From Allopontixanthobacter confluentis (lineage in GTDB: Bacteria; Pseudomonadota; Alphaproteobacteria; Sphingomonadales; Sphingomonadaceae): 64,000 nt of DNA. Positions 1-9,277 of this stretch are shown here, piece after piece. Location: the NCBI RefSeq assembly GCF_009827615.1, contig NZ_WTYU01000001.1, forward strand, positions 269,001-333,000. Direction: 5' to 3'. The translations under genes and the position numbers were made by a program. Positions within the stretch are counted from its first letter, which is position 1. Each line of letters starts with the position of its first letter. The notes beneath the pieces were generated by a model. The model made no database searches and was not told the DNA's origin. It worked only from the letters and a program-made list of their open reading frames with translations.

Positions 1-1092
1 CGGGGCGGCCTGTTCCATGCCTTCAGGATCGTAAGCGGTCACTTCCACCCCTGCATCATGCAGCGCCATGGCAATCGCGATGGACGGGCTGTCACGCATA
101 TCGTCAGTGTTGGGTTTGAAAGTGAGCCCCAGCAGCGCCACTTTCTTGCCGCGCGCTGTTTCAACGCCGCCAATCGCGTCCAGCACCTTGCGGCCCATCG
201 CGCGCTTGCGCGTTTCATTGGCTTTGACGACCGATTCGACGATCCGCACAGGGCTGTCATAATCTTCTGCGGTCTTGAGCAGGGCCAGCGTGTCCTTGGG
301 GAAGCAGGAACCGCCATAGCCTGGCCCTGCATGAAGGAATTTCGGCCCGATGCGGTTGTCCGCGCCAATGCCGCGGCTGACATCCTGCACGTCAGCGCCG
401 ACTTTCTCGCACAGATCCGCCATTTCGTTGATGAACATGATCTTGGTCGCCAGAAAAGCGTTGCCGGCATATTTGATCAGTTCCGAACTGCGCCTGCTGG
501 TAAACAGAATAGGGGACTGATTCAGGAACAGCGGGCGATACACCTCGCGCATGACTTCGCGGCCAAATTCATCCTCGGCCCCAATCACGATCCGGTCCGG
601 GTGCTTGAAATCCCCGATGGCCGCACCTTCGCGCAGGAATTCAGGGTTGGAGACAACTGAAAACTTATGGCTGGTGCCGCTTTCGCGCAGGATCCGTTCC
701 ACTTCATCCCCGGTGCCAACAGGCACGGTGGATTTGGTCACTACAACCGCATCGTTCGACAGCGTTTCGCCCACTTCGCGGGCGACCGCATAGACAAAGG
801 ACAGGTCTGCATGACCGTCCCCGCGGCGTGACGGAGTGCCAACGGCTATAAAAATGGCCGCAGCCCCGGCAATCCCTTCGGCCAGATTAGTGGTGAAGGT
901 CAGGCGCCCGGCTTTGACATTGGTGCCCACCAGTTCTGCCAGACCGGGTTCGTAAATCGGCATGATCCCGTCATGCAGCCGGTCAATTTTCGACTGGTCC
1001 TTGTCGATGCAGACAACGTCATGACCGAAATCAGCAAAACAGGCGCCCGACACGAGCCCAACGTAACCAGACCCCACCATCGCGATTTTCAT
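1..1092 (-). CDS. ugd: UDP-glucose 6-dehydrogenase, 3' end cut by window edge
   Basis: Oxidises UDP-glucose to UDP-glucuronate with two NAD+ in the cytoplasm, feeding capsule, exopolysaccharide or LPS sugar synthesis. My reading of the minus strand from the ATG at 1092 gives 364 residues with no stop before the edge. The family is usually about 435 residues, so the C-terminus lies outside. The N-terminus begins MKIAMVGSGYVGLVSG, a GxGxxG Rossmann motif. The catalytic cysteine motif GGSCFPKD places Cys at residue 263, near the position known for characterised enzymes. The start overlaps the stop of the upstream phosphatase gene as ATGA, so translation is probably coupled. Identification is firm. 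The polysaccharide it serves cannot be told from this window. Confidence 0.95.
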   Translation of the reverse strand, partial: MKIAMVGSGYVGLVSGACFADFGHDVVCIDKDQSKIDRLHDGIMPIYEPGLAELVGTNVKAGRLTFTTNLAEGIAGAAAIFIAVGTPSRRGDGHADLSFVYAVAREVGETLSNDAVVVTKSTVPVGTGDEVERILRESGTSHKFSVVSNPEFLREGAAIGDFKHPDRIVIGAEDEFGREVMREVYRPLFLNQSPILFTSRRSSELIKYAGNAFLATKIMFINEMADLCEKVGADVQDVSRGIGADNRIGPKFLHAGPGYGGSCFPKDTLALLKTAEDYDSPVRIVESVVKANETRKRAMGRKVLDAIGGVETARGKKVALLGLTFKPNTDDMRDSPSIAIAMALHDAGVEVTAYDPEGMEQAAP

Positions 1093-1892
1093 GTAGCGGT
1101 ATTCCTCTTTTCGATGGCGATCGTATCGCCGGTCTGAATGGTCTGGATGATGCGGCGCGTATCGCCTTCCAGCACCAGCGCAGTCAGGCGCCCGTTGCGA
1201 TAGGCGCCGGTGTCAATGCCGATCCGGTTATGCTGCTCGTCCACATCTGTAAAGATCGTGTGGCCGTGAACGACAATATGTGAATGGGGTTCGGTATGTT
1301 GCAGAAATCTTTCGCGAATCCACAGCATATCCCGCCGCTTCTGTTCCGCCAGCGGCACACCGGGGTTGATGCCGGCATGGACGAAGACATAATCACCAAG
1401 CTGGATATATTCTTCAAAACTGCGCAGGAAATCTGTGTCTTCTGCCGGAATATGGCGGCGCATCAATCCCTGCAATTCGTCCAGCGAACAGTCCAGATAG
1501 GACTTGCGGTCGACCCCGTAACTCAGGATGGTTTCGCGTCCGCCATGCTTCAGGAAATGGCGCAGCACGTCGGTATCGTCGAAGGATTCCAAAAACATTT
1601 CTTCATGGTTGCCCGCCAGAATGCGTACCGGGCGCTGCTGCTGCCATGCACGGGCGCGGCCAATTACACCGGCACTATCCGGGCCGCGATCAACCAGATC
1701 GCCGAGCAGAATGATGGTTGTCGTTGCAGGCGCCTGTTGCCGGTCATCAGCTTCAACCGCTTCAATCAGGGCATCGAACAAATCGAGCCGGCCATGAATG
1801 TCGCCAATGACATAGAGCCGCTCGCCCGCAGGCGCCTGCGCGCCGGGCTGCGTTTTCTTCGATTTGAAGAATTGTCTGAAGGGTTCGAACAT
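1089..1892 (-). CDS. Serine/threonine-type metallophosphatase (PPP-like)
   Basis: Cytoplasmic calcineurin-like phosphoesterase of the bacterial PrpA/ApaH-like type, acting on phosphoproteins or small phosphate esters. The 267-residue product shows the metal-binding series GDIHG (30-34), GDLVDRG (64-70) and GNHE (94-97), followed by HAGINPG and VHGHT, which complete the two-metal centre. I chose the ATG at 1892 because the motif spacing from there is typical. An upstream in-frame ATG at 1949 would add 19 unlikely residues. The gene ends in an ATGA overlap with UDP-glucose dehydrogenase, so the pair is probably co-transcribed. A role in regulating polysaccharide synthesis is possible but is only inferred from that coupling. 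Confidence 0.9.
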   Translation of the reverse strand: MFEPFRQFFKSKKTQPGAQAPAGERLYVIGDIHGRLDLFDALIEAVEADDRQQAPATTTIILLGDLVDRGPDSAGVIGRARAWQQQRPVRILAGNHEEMFLESFDDTDVLRHFLKHGGRETILSYGVDRKSYLDCSLDELQGLMRRHIPAEDTDFLRSFEEYIQLGDYVFVHAGINPGVPLAEQKRRDMLWIRERFLQHTEPHSHIVVHGHTIFTDVDEQHNRIGIDTGAYRNGRLTALVLEGDTRRIIQTIQTGDTIAIEKRNTAT

Positions 1893-2155
1893 GGGTATAC
1901 TATAAGCCTTGTGGTGCCCGCGCATAAGCGAACAATGCATGGCCTGCAACGCATGAGCCGGTGCTTAACTGGGGTCTGATGGTGCAGAAACAACACACCG
2001 ATGCGCGCTAAATGCGATTGATGGCAATTTCTCTTGTGCAACGCAGCATTGTGCGGCAAGATTATTGCGTATTTGCCAGAGTCCGCACAGCAAAAGATGT
2101 GGCCAGCAGATGTGCAGGTGGGACTGAAGCGACACACCAAACAAGGAAGTTTGTC

Positions 2156-2908
2156 ATGCTAACGTCCATCCGCGGCATAGTTGCCGCCTCGATATTTTCT
2201 ACCACAGCTTTATGTGCAGTTCCGGCATTTGCGCAGGACGCTGCGCCCCCATCTGATTCGTCCATCACCGTTTCAGCCAATGTCGCGCTGACGAGCGAAT
2301 ACCGGTTCCGCGGGGTCGATCTTTCCGGCGGCGATATTGCCGTGCAGGGCGGTTTCGATGTGACGCATGATTCGGGTTTCTATGTTGGCACATGGGGCTC
2401 GTCACTTGATGAAGACACTGTGGGTTACGGCGCGATCGAGCTTGATGTCTATGGCGGCTGGACCGGCAATATCGCCGAAGGGCTGTCAGCTGATGTCGGC
2501 GTAATCGGCTATCTCTATCCCAATGCAGGACCGGGCGATTTCGATTATATCGAATTCTACAGCTCGCTTGGTTTCACCCTGGGGCCAGCAGAAGCGACAG
2601 TGGGCGTGGCCTACGCGCCGGAGCAGGATTCGCTTGGCGGGACGGACAATGTCTATGTCTATACCGACCTTGGGGTGGGTATTCCCGGCACACCAGTGAC
2701 TGTCACTGGCCATCTGGGCTACACCGACGGTTTCCTGACCTACACCGATGACAGCAAAGCGTTTGACTGGTCGATTGGCGCGGAAGCCGCCATTTATGGC
2801 CCGCTGACACTGGGCGTTGCCTATGTCGGCGCAGAGGGCGACTATGCCCCCGGCGCCTATGACTTTACCGATGATGCCATTGTCCTGACACTCAGCGCCA
2901 GTTTCTAG
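2156..2908 (+). CDS. TorF-family putative porin
   Basis: Outer-membrane beta-barrel protein of the TorF/TIGR02001 family. The 250-residue product begins with a clear Sec signal peptide (residues 1-27, ending AFAQ). It continues with the family-typical stretch around SANVALTSEYRFRGVDLSGG and alternating aromatic/glycine beta-strand patterns, and ends in phenylalanine (LTLSASF), the usual outer-membrane C-terminal signal. The start was set at the ATG at 2156 because it opens the signal peptide. The open frame continues 48 codons upstream without signal character. The substrate of this porin family is not established. A terminator-like hairpin follows the stop. Confidence 0.88.
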   Translation: MLTSIRGIVAASIFSTTALCAVPAFAQDAAPPSDSSITVSANVALTSEYRFRGVDLSGGDIAVQGGFDVTHDSGFYVGTWGSSLDEDTVGYGAIELDVYGGWTGNIAEGLSADVGVIGYLYPNAGPGDFDYIEFYSSLGFTLGPAEATVGVAYAPEQDSLGGTDNVYVYTDLGVGIPGTPVTVTGHLGYTDGFLTYTDDSKAFDWSIGAEAAIYGPLTLGVAYVGAEGDYAPGAYDFTDDAIVLTLSASF

Positions 2909-2928
2909 GGTTTCAGCCATGTTAAACG

Positions 2929-2959
2929 ATGGGGCTGCGCTGCTTGGGCGCGGCCCCAT
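2929..2959 (+). terminator. Hairpin after porin gene
   Basis: Arms at 2929-2940 and 2948-2959 form a 12-bp stem with one G.T wobble and a 7-base loop. The sequence after it (TGTCGTTTT) is moderately T-rich. It begins 20 bases past the porin stop, so it probably ends that transcript. Confidence 0.6.
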
Positions 2960-3093
2960 TGTCGTTTTGGACGGCGCCAGAACATAAGCCCGGGCTTGTC
3001 GGGCGCCGCAGATGGCTGCATTGCATCCTGAATGACCCGGCATGCTGCGCTGCGCGCAAGCTGCCTTTGCACAGGACAAGGCACACAAGCGAA

Positions 3094-3531
3094 ATGACCC
3101 ACTATCTCCACACCATGATCCGGGTTTCCGATCCCGATGCGACCGTGCGTTTCTTCGAACTGGTCGGGCTGGAAGAAGTCCGCCGGTTCGATAGCGAACA
3201 AGGCCGCTTCACGCTTATTTTTCTGGCTGCGCCGGGGCAGGCTGGCATTGCCGAAGTGGAATTGACGTATAACTGGCCGCCTGAAGATGGCAGCGCGCCG
3301 GAAGAATATTCAGGCGGCCGCAATTTTGGCCATCTGGCCTACCGGGTCGATAATATCTACCAGACGTGCCAACGCCTGATGGACGCCGGCGTGACCATCA
3401 ACCGGCCGCCGCGTGACGGGCATATGGCCTTTGTCCGCTCGCCTGACGGCATTTCGGTAGAACTTTTGCAGGACGGCAATCTGCCGCCGCAGGAGCCTTG
3501 GGCCAGTATGGAAAACACCGGCAGCTGGTAA
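3094..3531 (+). CDS. gloA: Lactoylglutathione lyase (glyoxalase I)
   Basis: Converts the hemithioacetal of methylglyoxal and glutathione to S-lactoylglutathione, a cytoplasmic detoxification step. The 145-residue VOC-fold protein shows the four metal ligands expected for GloA: His6 (LHTMIRV), Glu56 (EVELTYNW), His80 (FGHLAYRV) and Glu123 (SVELLQ). ELTYNW is the classic GloA signature. The start at 3094 matches the usual GloA N-terminus. The open frame extends 55 codons upstream without family similarity. The gene is convergent with nhaA, and an inverted repeat sits between them. Confidence 0.95.
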   Translation: MTHYLHTMIRVSDPDATVRFFELVGLEEVRRFDSEQGRFTLIFLAAPGQAGIAEVELTYNWPPEDGSAPEEYSGGRNFGHLAYRVDNIYQTCQRLMDAGVTINRPPRDGHMAFVRSPDGISVELLQDGNLPPQEPWASMENTGSW

Positions 3532-3567
3532 GCCCGCCGGTTCTGGGTTTACCAGGCCGCTTTAACC

Positions 3568-3593
3568 GCCGAACCGGGTCAATCCGGTTCGGC
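3568..3593. terminator. Inverted repeat between gloA and nhaA
   Basis: A perfect 10-bp stem (3568-3577 with 3584-3593, 6-base loop) spans the nhaA stop codon and lies 37 bases past the gloA stop. It has no strong T-run on either side. It could act as a shared, weak bidirectional terminator for the convergent pair. Confidence 0.45.
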
Positions 3594-4787
3594 TGTCCGG
3601 TCGTCAGGATGGGTGGTGGTCAGCCGCAGGATGCCATAACCGATCAGCGCCGAGATGATGGAGCCCAGAAGGATGCCGATCTTGGCTTCGTCAATCAGCA
3701 GGCGGTAACCGGGGAACGCCAGTTCGCCAATGAACAGCGACATGGTAAAACCAATCCCGCACAGGACGGACACACCCCAGATTTCCGGCCAGCTTGCGCC
3801 CTTGGGACGTTTGGCAAAGCCAAGCCAGTCAGCGATGACGATACTGGAGAAAATGCCCACCTGTTTGCCCATGGCAAGCCCGGCTGCAATGGCCAGCGGC
3901 AGGGGCGCCAGAATGCCTTCCATGCCAATCCCCTGCAATTCGACCCCGGCATTGGCGAAACCGAAAATGGGCACAATGGCATAAGCGCTCCACGGCGCGA
4001 GGCCATGTTCCAGCTTTTCCAGCAAACTATCCCCGCTCAGGCGGTGCATCGGGATGGTGAATGCGGCCACGACCCCTGCAATGGTGGCATGGACACCGGA
4101 ATGCAGCACGCAATACCACAACACCGCAGCCATGATGAGATAGGGCGAGATACGGCTGACATGCATCTTGTTCATGCCCACCATGATGCCCAGAACCACC
4201 AGTGAACCCACCAGCCACGCCAGTTTCAGATTGGCGGTATAAAAGACCGCAATGATCATGACCGCGCCAATGTCATCGACAATGGCGACAGTGAGCAGAA
4301 ACAGCCGCAGCGAAGCGGGAACGCGGCTGCCGAGCAGGCCCAGAACGCCCATTGCAAAGGCGATGTCGGTGGCGGCAGGAATAGCCCAGCCGCGGGTCAG
4401 TTGCGGATCGCCCCCGGCAAAGAACATGTAAACGGCCGCTGGCGCTGCCATCCCGGCAATGGCTGCCAGCACCGGCAGGCGGCGCTGTTCCGCCGTGGCC
4501 AGCTGCCCGCAGATCAGTTCGCGCTTCACTTCCAGACCGACCACGAAGAAGAAAATGGCCATCAGGCCATCGTTGATCCACAAATGCGCAGTGTCGAGCT
4601 TGGCCACAGGGGTCCATGGCATGGTGCCGTGGAACAGCTGGTAATATTCATGTGCCAGCGCCGAATTGGCCACCAGCATGGCGGCTGCTGCCACGAAGAT
4701 CAGAAGCACGCCTGCCGAGGCGTCGCTGACAAACAGCGCGCGTACGGGTGCAAAGACGGAGCGAAGAGGAAGTTTTGTATCTGCCAT
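3579..4787 (-). CDS. nhaA: Na+/H+ antiporter NhaA
   Basis: Inner-membrane antiporter exchanging Na+ (or Li+) for H+ in sodium and pH homeostasis. The 402-residue product is close to the family length of about 390 and has about a dozen hydrophobic segments. It contains the unwound-helix motif ATDIAFAMGVLGLLG and the ion-binding pair VDDIGAVMIIAVFYT. These correspond to E. coli Asp133 and Asp163/Asp164. The C-terminal half contains the conserved GIGFTMSLFIGELAF segment. The ATG at 4787 is the natural start. The gene is transcribed away from the downstream glycosyltransferase, sharing an 88-base divergent region. Confidence 0.96.
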   Translation of the reverse strand: MADTKLPLRSVFAPVRALFVSDASAGVLLIFVAAAAMLVANSALAHEYYQLFHGTMPWTPVAKLDTAHLWINDGLMAIFFFVVGLEVKRELICGQLATAEQRRLPVLAAIAGMAAPAAVYMFFAGGDPQLTRGWAIPAATDIAFAMGVLGLLGSRVPASLRLFLLTVAIVDDIGAVMIIAVFYTANLKLAWLVGSLVVLGIMVGMNKMHVSRISPYLIMAAVLWYCVLHSGVHATIAGVVAAFTIPMHRLSGDSLLEKLEHGLAPWSAYAIVPIFGFANAGVELQGIGMEGILAPLPLAIAAGLAMGKQVGIFSSIVIADWLGFAKRPKGASWPEIWGVSVLCGIGFTMSLFIGELAFPGYRLLIDEAKIGILLGSIISALIGYGILRLTTTHPDDRTAEPD

Positions 4788-4875
4788 ATGTCTGGCGCCC
4801 CTCTTTATTAAATCTTTGCGCGTTGCAACCTTTCAAACCCTTCGTTAGGCATGATTCTTCAGGGAGAGGTCGCAC

Positions 4876-6309
4876 TTGACTGTCGGAGGTTTCACAGAAT
4901 TTGAATGGCTTATGCTTGTCGAGCATGAGCTGCTTCTGTTTGCCGGAGTCTTTTTTCTGATCGGCGCTGTGGACGAATTTCTGGTCGACCTTGTGTGGTT
5001 GTGGCTGCGCGTGACCGGAAAGGCCAAGGCACAAACGATTGGCGCTGTGCCTGCATCGACCGGCATGATTGATGATTTGTCAGGCAAGGCGGCTGTCTTT
5101 ATCCCTGCATGGCAGGAAGCAGGCGTCATTGGCGCCACCATTTCCCACATGCTGTCGGTCTGGCCGCACAGATCGCTGCGCGTGTATGTCGGCTGCTACC
5201 GGAATGATCCCGCCACGATCGAAGCCGCGATCCGGGCCGCTGGCGGGGATGGGCGGATGCGGCTGGTCATTCATGACCGCAACGGCCCCAGCACCAAGGC
5301 TGACTGCCTGAACCGGCTGTACCGTGCGCTGGAAGATGATGAACAGCGCAGCGGTGCATTGTCGCACATGGTGGTTCTGCATGATGCCGAGGACATGGTC
5401 GATCCGGCCGGCATCGTGCTGCTGGACGACGCCATTCAGAATGCCGAACTGGCGCAATTGCCGGTGCTTCCGCTGCCGCAACCGGCCAGCCCGTGGATCG
5501 GCAGCCATTATTGCGAGGAATTTGCTGAAGCCCATGGCAAGGCAATGGTGGTGCGCGATGCCTTGCGCGCGGCCATGCCGCTGGCGGGCGTGGGCTGCGC
5601 CATTGGCCGGAACGCCCTGGCCAAACTGGCGGCTGCAAAGACTGACAGGCAGCCTTTCGCGGCTGACTGCCTGACAGAGGATTATGAATTGGGCCTGGGC
5701 ATTGGCGCCCATGGCGGCAGGGCGCGTTTCCTCAGATATCGCCATCCGTCGGGCGATCTGGTGGCGACAAGGGCGTATTTTCCCGCCCGTCTGGATCTAG
5801 CGGTGCGCCAGAAAACACGCTGGATCCACGGCATTGCCTTTCAGGGCTGGGACCGTCTTGGCTGGAGGGGGCGCCCGGCTGATATCTGGATGCAGATGCG
5901 GGACAGGCGCGGGCCGTTTACCGCCATGGTTCTGGCATTGGCCTATCTGTTGCTGGTGCTGGCCACCATCAGCTGGGCGCTGTCCATCATGGGCGCGGCG
6001 CCCGCGATGGAATTATCTGCCCCTCTTGAGGTGATTTTGGTCCTTAATTTCGCCAGTTTTGTGTGGCGGGCGCTGTGGCGGTTCGGCTTTACAGCGCGCG
6101 AATATGGCTGGGCTGAGGGGCTGCGTTCCGTGCTGCGGATACCCGTCTCCAATATCATCGCCATCATGGCCGGGCGGCGGGCGTTTGCCGCCTACGCCCG
6201 CGCGCTGTCAGGCCAGCTGCCCGTGTGGGAGAAAACCCACCATCATGCCCATCCCGCCATTTCGCCACTGCCTGCAACGGTCAGCCCGGCGCGAAGGCAG
6301 GCGATATGA
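4876..6309 (+). CDS. Membrane GT2 glycosyltransferase, NfrB-like
   Basis: Probable inner-membrane family 2 glycosyltransferase making or exporting a surface polysaccharide. The 477 residues start with membrane segments (about 16-46). A GT-A domain follows with HDAED (acidic metal site), TEDYELG (general base) and QKTRW (Q/RxxRW), the set found in processive synthases. Two or three C-terminal membrane segments follow. The arrangement resembles the N-terminal half of phage N4 adsorption protein NfrB. The start is TTG at 4876, chosen because AGGGAGAGG lies 6 bases upstream. The first in-frame ATG (4912) has no Shine-Dalgarno sequence. The stop overlaps the next start (ATGA). Confidence 0.8.
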   Translation: MTVGGFTEFEWLMLVEHELLLFAGVFFLIGAVDEFLVDLVWLWLRVTGKAKAQTIGAVPASTGMIDDLSGKAAVFIPAWQEAGVIGATISHMLSVWPHRSLRVYVGCYRNDPATIEAAIRAAGGDGRMRLVIHDRNGPSTKADCLNRLYRALEDDEQRSGALSHMVVLHDAEDMVDPAGIVLLDDAIQNAELAQLPVLPLPQPASPWIGSHYCEEFAEAHGKAMVVRDALRAAMPLAGVGCAIGRNALAKLAAAKTDRQPFAADCLTEDYELGLGIGAHGGRARFLRYRHPSGDLVATRAYFPARLDLAVRQKTRWIHGIAFQGWDRLGWRGRPADIWMQMRDRRGPFTAMVLALAYLLLVLATISWALSIMGAAPAMELSAPLEVILVLNFASFVWRALWRFGFTAREYGWAEGLRSVLRIPVSNIIAIMAGRRAFAAYARALSGQLPVWEKTHHHAHPAISPLPATVSPARRQAI

Positions 6310-7526
6310 AGCGCGCGCAACAGCGCCGGGCAGGGCAGCCCATGGTCATGCTGGGGGTATTGCTGGCTGGCTGGACAATTGTGCGCCTGGTGATGTGGGA
6401 ATCGCCATTTCCCGCGCATATTACTGCCGCGAAGCCATATTTTGCCGCAGCAGATCAGCACGCATCCGGCCCGAAAGGGCAACAGATCAGCCAGACACAG
6501 GTGGCACGCAGCCATCAGCCTGCGGCTGCCGTTGCAGCGGGAATGTTTTCAGGAAGCAGTCCAGCCCTTAAGCCGGCCAGCAATCCGGCTCTTGATCCGG
6601 CCATCATCCCGGCACCTGTGCCAGCACATATTGACCGCTATCGCCCGCCATCTGGCTACCATTCTGCCCCCCAATCTGTAATGCAATCAGACGGGCAGAC
6701 GTTTGCTTCGCAACAATTGCTGTGGATGGCAGCGATGGCCAGCGTGTCTGTGCCGGGCGAGCTTGTTTCATCGATGCGCCGGTCTGGCCGCAGCTTTGCG
6801 CAAAACGCTTCATCGGCGGCAGCACAACCGGCAGAGGCAGCACCATTCTCGTCAGCCATTCAGCCACCGCGCAAGCGCTGGTCGGCAGATGCATGGGCTT
6901 TCCTGCGGCCGGATGCGGCGCCTTCGTTGGCCGCCGCCCCGCGTTATGCAAGTTACGGCGCCAGTCAGGCAGGCGTAGTGCTGCGCTACCGGCTGGCGAG
7001 TGACAGCACACATCGCCCGTCAGCCTATATCCGCGCGACCAAGGCACTGGCTGACGGCGGCGAAGCGGATCTTGCGCTTGGCCTTGGCGCGCGGCCACTT
7101 GCCCGCATTCCCGTATCCGCCCAGGCAGAAATGCGGCTGACCAGACAGGGCGGCAAGACAGAATTGCGCCCTGCTGCCTTTGTCGTCACAGAATTTGCGC
7201 CAGTCCAGCTGCCCCATGGCATCCGTGCAGAAACATATGGGCAGGCGGGCTATGTCGGCGGCAGCTTCAAGACTGCCTTTGCCGATGGCCAGGTACGGGC
7301 AGACAAGGCTGTTGCCCGGTTTGACCTGGGCGCATTGCGCGCAGGCGCAGGCATTTGGGGCGGCGCGCAAAAAGGGGCATCGCGGCTGGATATTGGGCCA
7401 ACTGCGTCGGTTGAAATGCAACTGGGCAAGGTGCCCGCGCGCATCATGCTGGATTACCGAATGCGCGTGGCGGGTGACGCAGTGCCCGGATCAGGTGTTG
7501 CCCTCACGCTTGCTACCGGATTTTAA
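6306..7526 (+). CDS. Exported or membrane-anchored protein, possibly NfrA C-terminal-like
   Basis: The 406-residue product has one N-terminal hydrophobic segment (about residues 12-32). A low-complexity Pro/Ala/Gln-rich linker follows (about 60-180). The last 170 residues have beta-strand character and end in LTLATGF. The stretch VLRYRLASDSTHRPSAYIRA through the tail resembles, by eye, the C-terminal domain of outer-membrane phage N4 adsorption protein A (NfrA). The start overlaps the stop of the glycosyltransferase as ATGA, and NfrB partners NfrA in E. coli, which supports the idea. The TPR region of true NfrA is missing. Treat it as an outer-membrane or periplasm-facing partner of the glycosyltransferase; the family assignment is tentative. 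Confidence 0.6.
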   Translation: MKRAQQRRAGQPMVMLGVLLAGWTIVRLVMWESPFPAHITAAKPYFAAADQHASGPKGQQISQTQVARSHQPAAAVAAGMFSGSSPALKPASNPALDPAIIPAPVPAHIDRYRPPSGYHSAPQSVMQSDGQTFASQQLLWMAAMASVSVPGELVSSMRRSGRSFAQNASSAAAQPAEAAPFSSAIQPPRKRWSADAWAFLRPDAAPSLAAAPRYASYGASQAGVVLRYRLASDSTHRPSAYIRATKALADGGEADLALGLGARPLARIPVSAQAEMRLTRQGGKTELRPAAFVVTEFAPVQLPHGIRAETYGQAGYVGGSFKTAFADGQVRADKAVARFDLGALRAGAGIWGGAQKGASRLDIGPTASVEMQLGKVPARIMLDYRMRVAGDAVPGSGVALTLATGF

Positions 7527-7596
7527 TCCCGGTTCAGTCGCGCAGAAAGCACGGTTCGGCTTTAATCCGGCGCCGCGCTCGTTTAGGGCGTGAGGC

Positions 7597-8511
7597 ATGG
7601 ACGTTTATCTCCCCATTGCCAATCTGTCAGTCAACGGACTGGTCATTGTCGCATTGGGCATGATTACGGGCATTCTGTCCGGACTTTTTGGCGTGGGCGG
7701 CGGGTTTCTTACCACTCCGCTGATGATCTTTTATGGCATCCCGCCCACTGTGGCAGCCGCTTCTGCTTCTACCCAGGTAACCGGCGCCAGCGTATCCGGG
7801 GTGTTTGCCCATACGCGCCGCGGCGGGGTGGATTACCGGATGGGCGGAGTGATGGTGGTCGGCGGCATTGTTGGCGCAGGCATCGGCGCCATCTTGTTCC
7901 GCTTTTTCCAGTCGATTGGCCAGATCGATGTGGTGATCAATGTGCTGTATGTCGTCATGCTGGGCACCATCGGCACGCTGATGGCGCGGGAGGCGCTGCA
8001 AACCCTGCGGCCGACTGAAAAAGGCGTGGCGCGTGCGGCCAAGAAACGGCGGCATCATCCACTGGTTACGGCATTGCCCCTGCGCTGGCGTTTCTACGGC
8101 TCGGGACTTTATATTTCGCCGCTGGCACCGCTGCTTCTGGGCGTTATCGTCGGCACGCTGACCATGCTGATGGGGGTTGGCGGCGGTTTCATTCTGGTGC
8201 CTGCCATGCTGTATATCCTTGGCATGAACGCCAATGTCGTGGTCGGCACATCGCTGTTTCAGATATTGTTCGTCACCATCGCCACCACCATGATGCACGC
8301 GCTGACCACCCGCGCTATCGACATTGTGCTGGCAGTGCTGCTGCTTCTGGGGTCTGTATCGGGCGCGCAGATCGGGGCCAAGATTGCCCGCCTCGCCAAG
8401 CCTGAAATCCTGCGGCTGGTGCTGTCGATCATTGTTCTGCTGGTGGCGCTGCGGATGCTGTTCGGGCTGGGTTATCGGCCGGACGAGATTTTCACGGTGG
8501 TCGGGCTGTGA
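7597..8511 (+). CDS. TSUP (TauE/SafE) family permease
   Basis: Inner-membrane permease of the TSUP family, members of which export sulfite, sulfoacetate or other sulfur or carbon oxyanions. The 304 residues contain two repeat halves, each opened by the family motif: GLFGVGGGFLTTPLM near residue 28 and LMGVGGGFILVPAM near residue 191. About eight hydrophobic segments are visible. The ATG at 7597 is preceded by a purine-rich TGAGG. Only 7 bases separate the stop from the next gene, which encodes a TIGR02186 protein; the two are probably one operon. The substrate is unknown. Confidence 0.88.
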   Translation: MDVYLPIANLSVNGLVIVALGMITGILSGLFGVGGGFLTTPLMIFYGIPPTVAAASASTQVTGASVSGVFAHTRRGGVDYRMGGVMVVGGIVGAGIGAILFRFFQSIGQIDVVINVLYVVMLGTIGTLMAREALQTLRPTEKGVARAAKKRRHHPLVTALPLRWRFYGSGLYISPLAPLLLGVIVGTLTMLMGVGGGFILVPAMLYILGMNANVVVGTSLFQILFVTIATTMMHALTTRAIDIVLAVLLLLGSVSGAQIGAKIARLAKPEILRLVLSIIVLLVALRMLFGLGYRPDEIFTVVGL

Positions 8512-8518
8512 GGCCGCG

Positions 8519-9277
8519 ATGCTGAACAGGGCGCTGTTACTTGTGCTGTGCTTCTTCGCGCTGACCGGCCAGCGTGATCCCATTCTGGTGCCCGAAGTAT
8601 CGCAGCATGAAGTCCAGGTCCGCCAGGGTTTTACCGGGACCGAATTGCTGCTGTTTGGCGCGATCCTTGATCCCAGCGGTGCCCGCGGCGGGCGTGATTA
8701 TGACATTGTGGTGGTGCTGAAAGGGCCGACCGGCGCAATCAGGGTGCGCGAAAAGGAACGCATCGGCGGCATGTGGATCAACGCCAATACGACTGATTTC
8801 CGGTCTGCGCCGTCCTATTTCGCGGTGGCATCCTCCGCGCCCGTGGCGGACATTGTGGATGAACGCACAGCGGCCATCTACGAATTCGGGCTGGGCTTCA
8901 TCCAGCTGTCACCATCGGGCACGATCGATCCTGAAGAACAGCTGAAATTCACCGAAGGGCTGGTTGATCTGCGGCGCAGGCAGGGCCTGTTCAAGGAAGA
9001 TATGGGCGGCGTGAAAATCAGCGAACAGGTGCTGTATCAAGCCCGGATCGCCTTGCCATCCAGTGTCCAGACCGGCACCTATACTGCTGAAACCTTTGCC
9101 ATAACGCGCGGGCGCGTGATCGCATCTGCCGTGGCCGAAGTGGAAGTGAAGAAAGTGGGCTTTGAACGGTTCATCGAACTGTTCTCGCAGCAGCAGGCAT
9201 TCTGGTACGGCCTGATTGCGGTGTCCCTGTCGATTTTCATGGGCTGGCTGGCCGGGCGTGTCTTCGCAATGATTTAA
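8519..9277 (+). CDS. TIGR02186 family membrane protein
   Basis: A 252-residue protein with an N-terminal hydrophobic signal (MLNRALLLVLCFFALTG), a roughly 200-residue extracytoplasmic domain rich in beta strands, and one C-terminal membrane helix (AFWYGLIAVSLSIFMGWLAG). I recognise it as TIGR02186, an alphaproteobacterial family of unknown function usually found beside TSUP permeases. It could be a periplasmic accessory subunit of the permease encoded just upstream. The ATG at 8519 was chosen because it starts the signal sequence. The frame is open further upstream but overlaps the permease gene. Confidence 0.82.
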   Translation: MLNRALLLVLCFFALTGQRDPILVPEVSQHEVQVRQGFTGTELLLFGAILDPSGARGGRDYDIVVVLKGPTGAIRVREKERIGGMWINANTTDFRSAPSYFAVASSAPVADIVDERTAAIYEFGLGFIQLSPSGTIDPEEQLKFTEGLVDLRRRQGLFKEDMGGVKISEQVLYQARIALPSSVQTGTYTAETFAITRGRVIASAVAEVEVKKVGFERFIELFSQQQAFWYGLIAVSLSIFMGWLAGRVFAMI

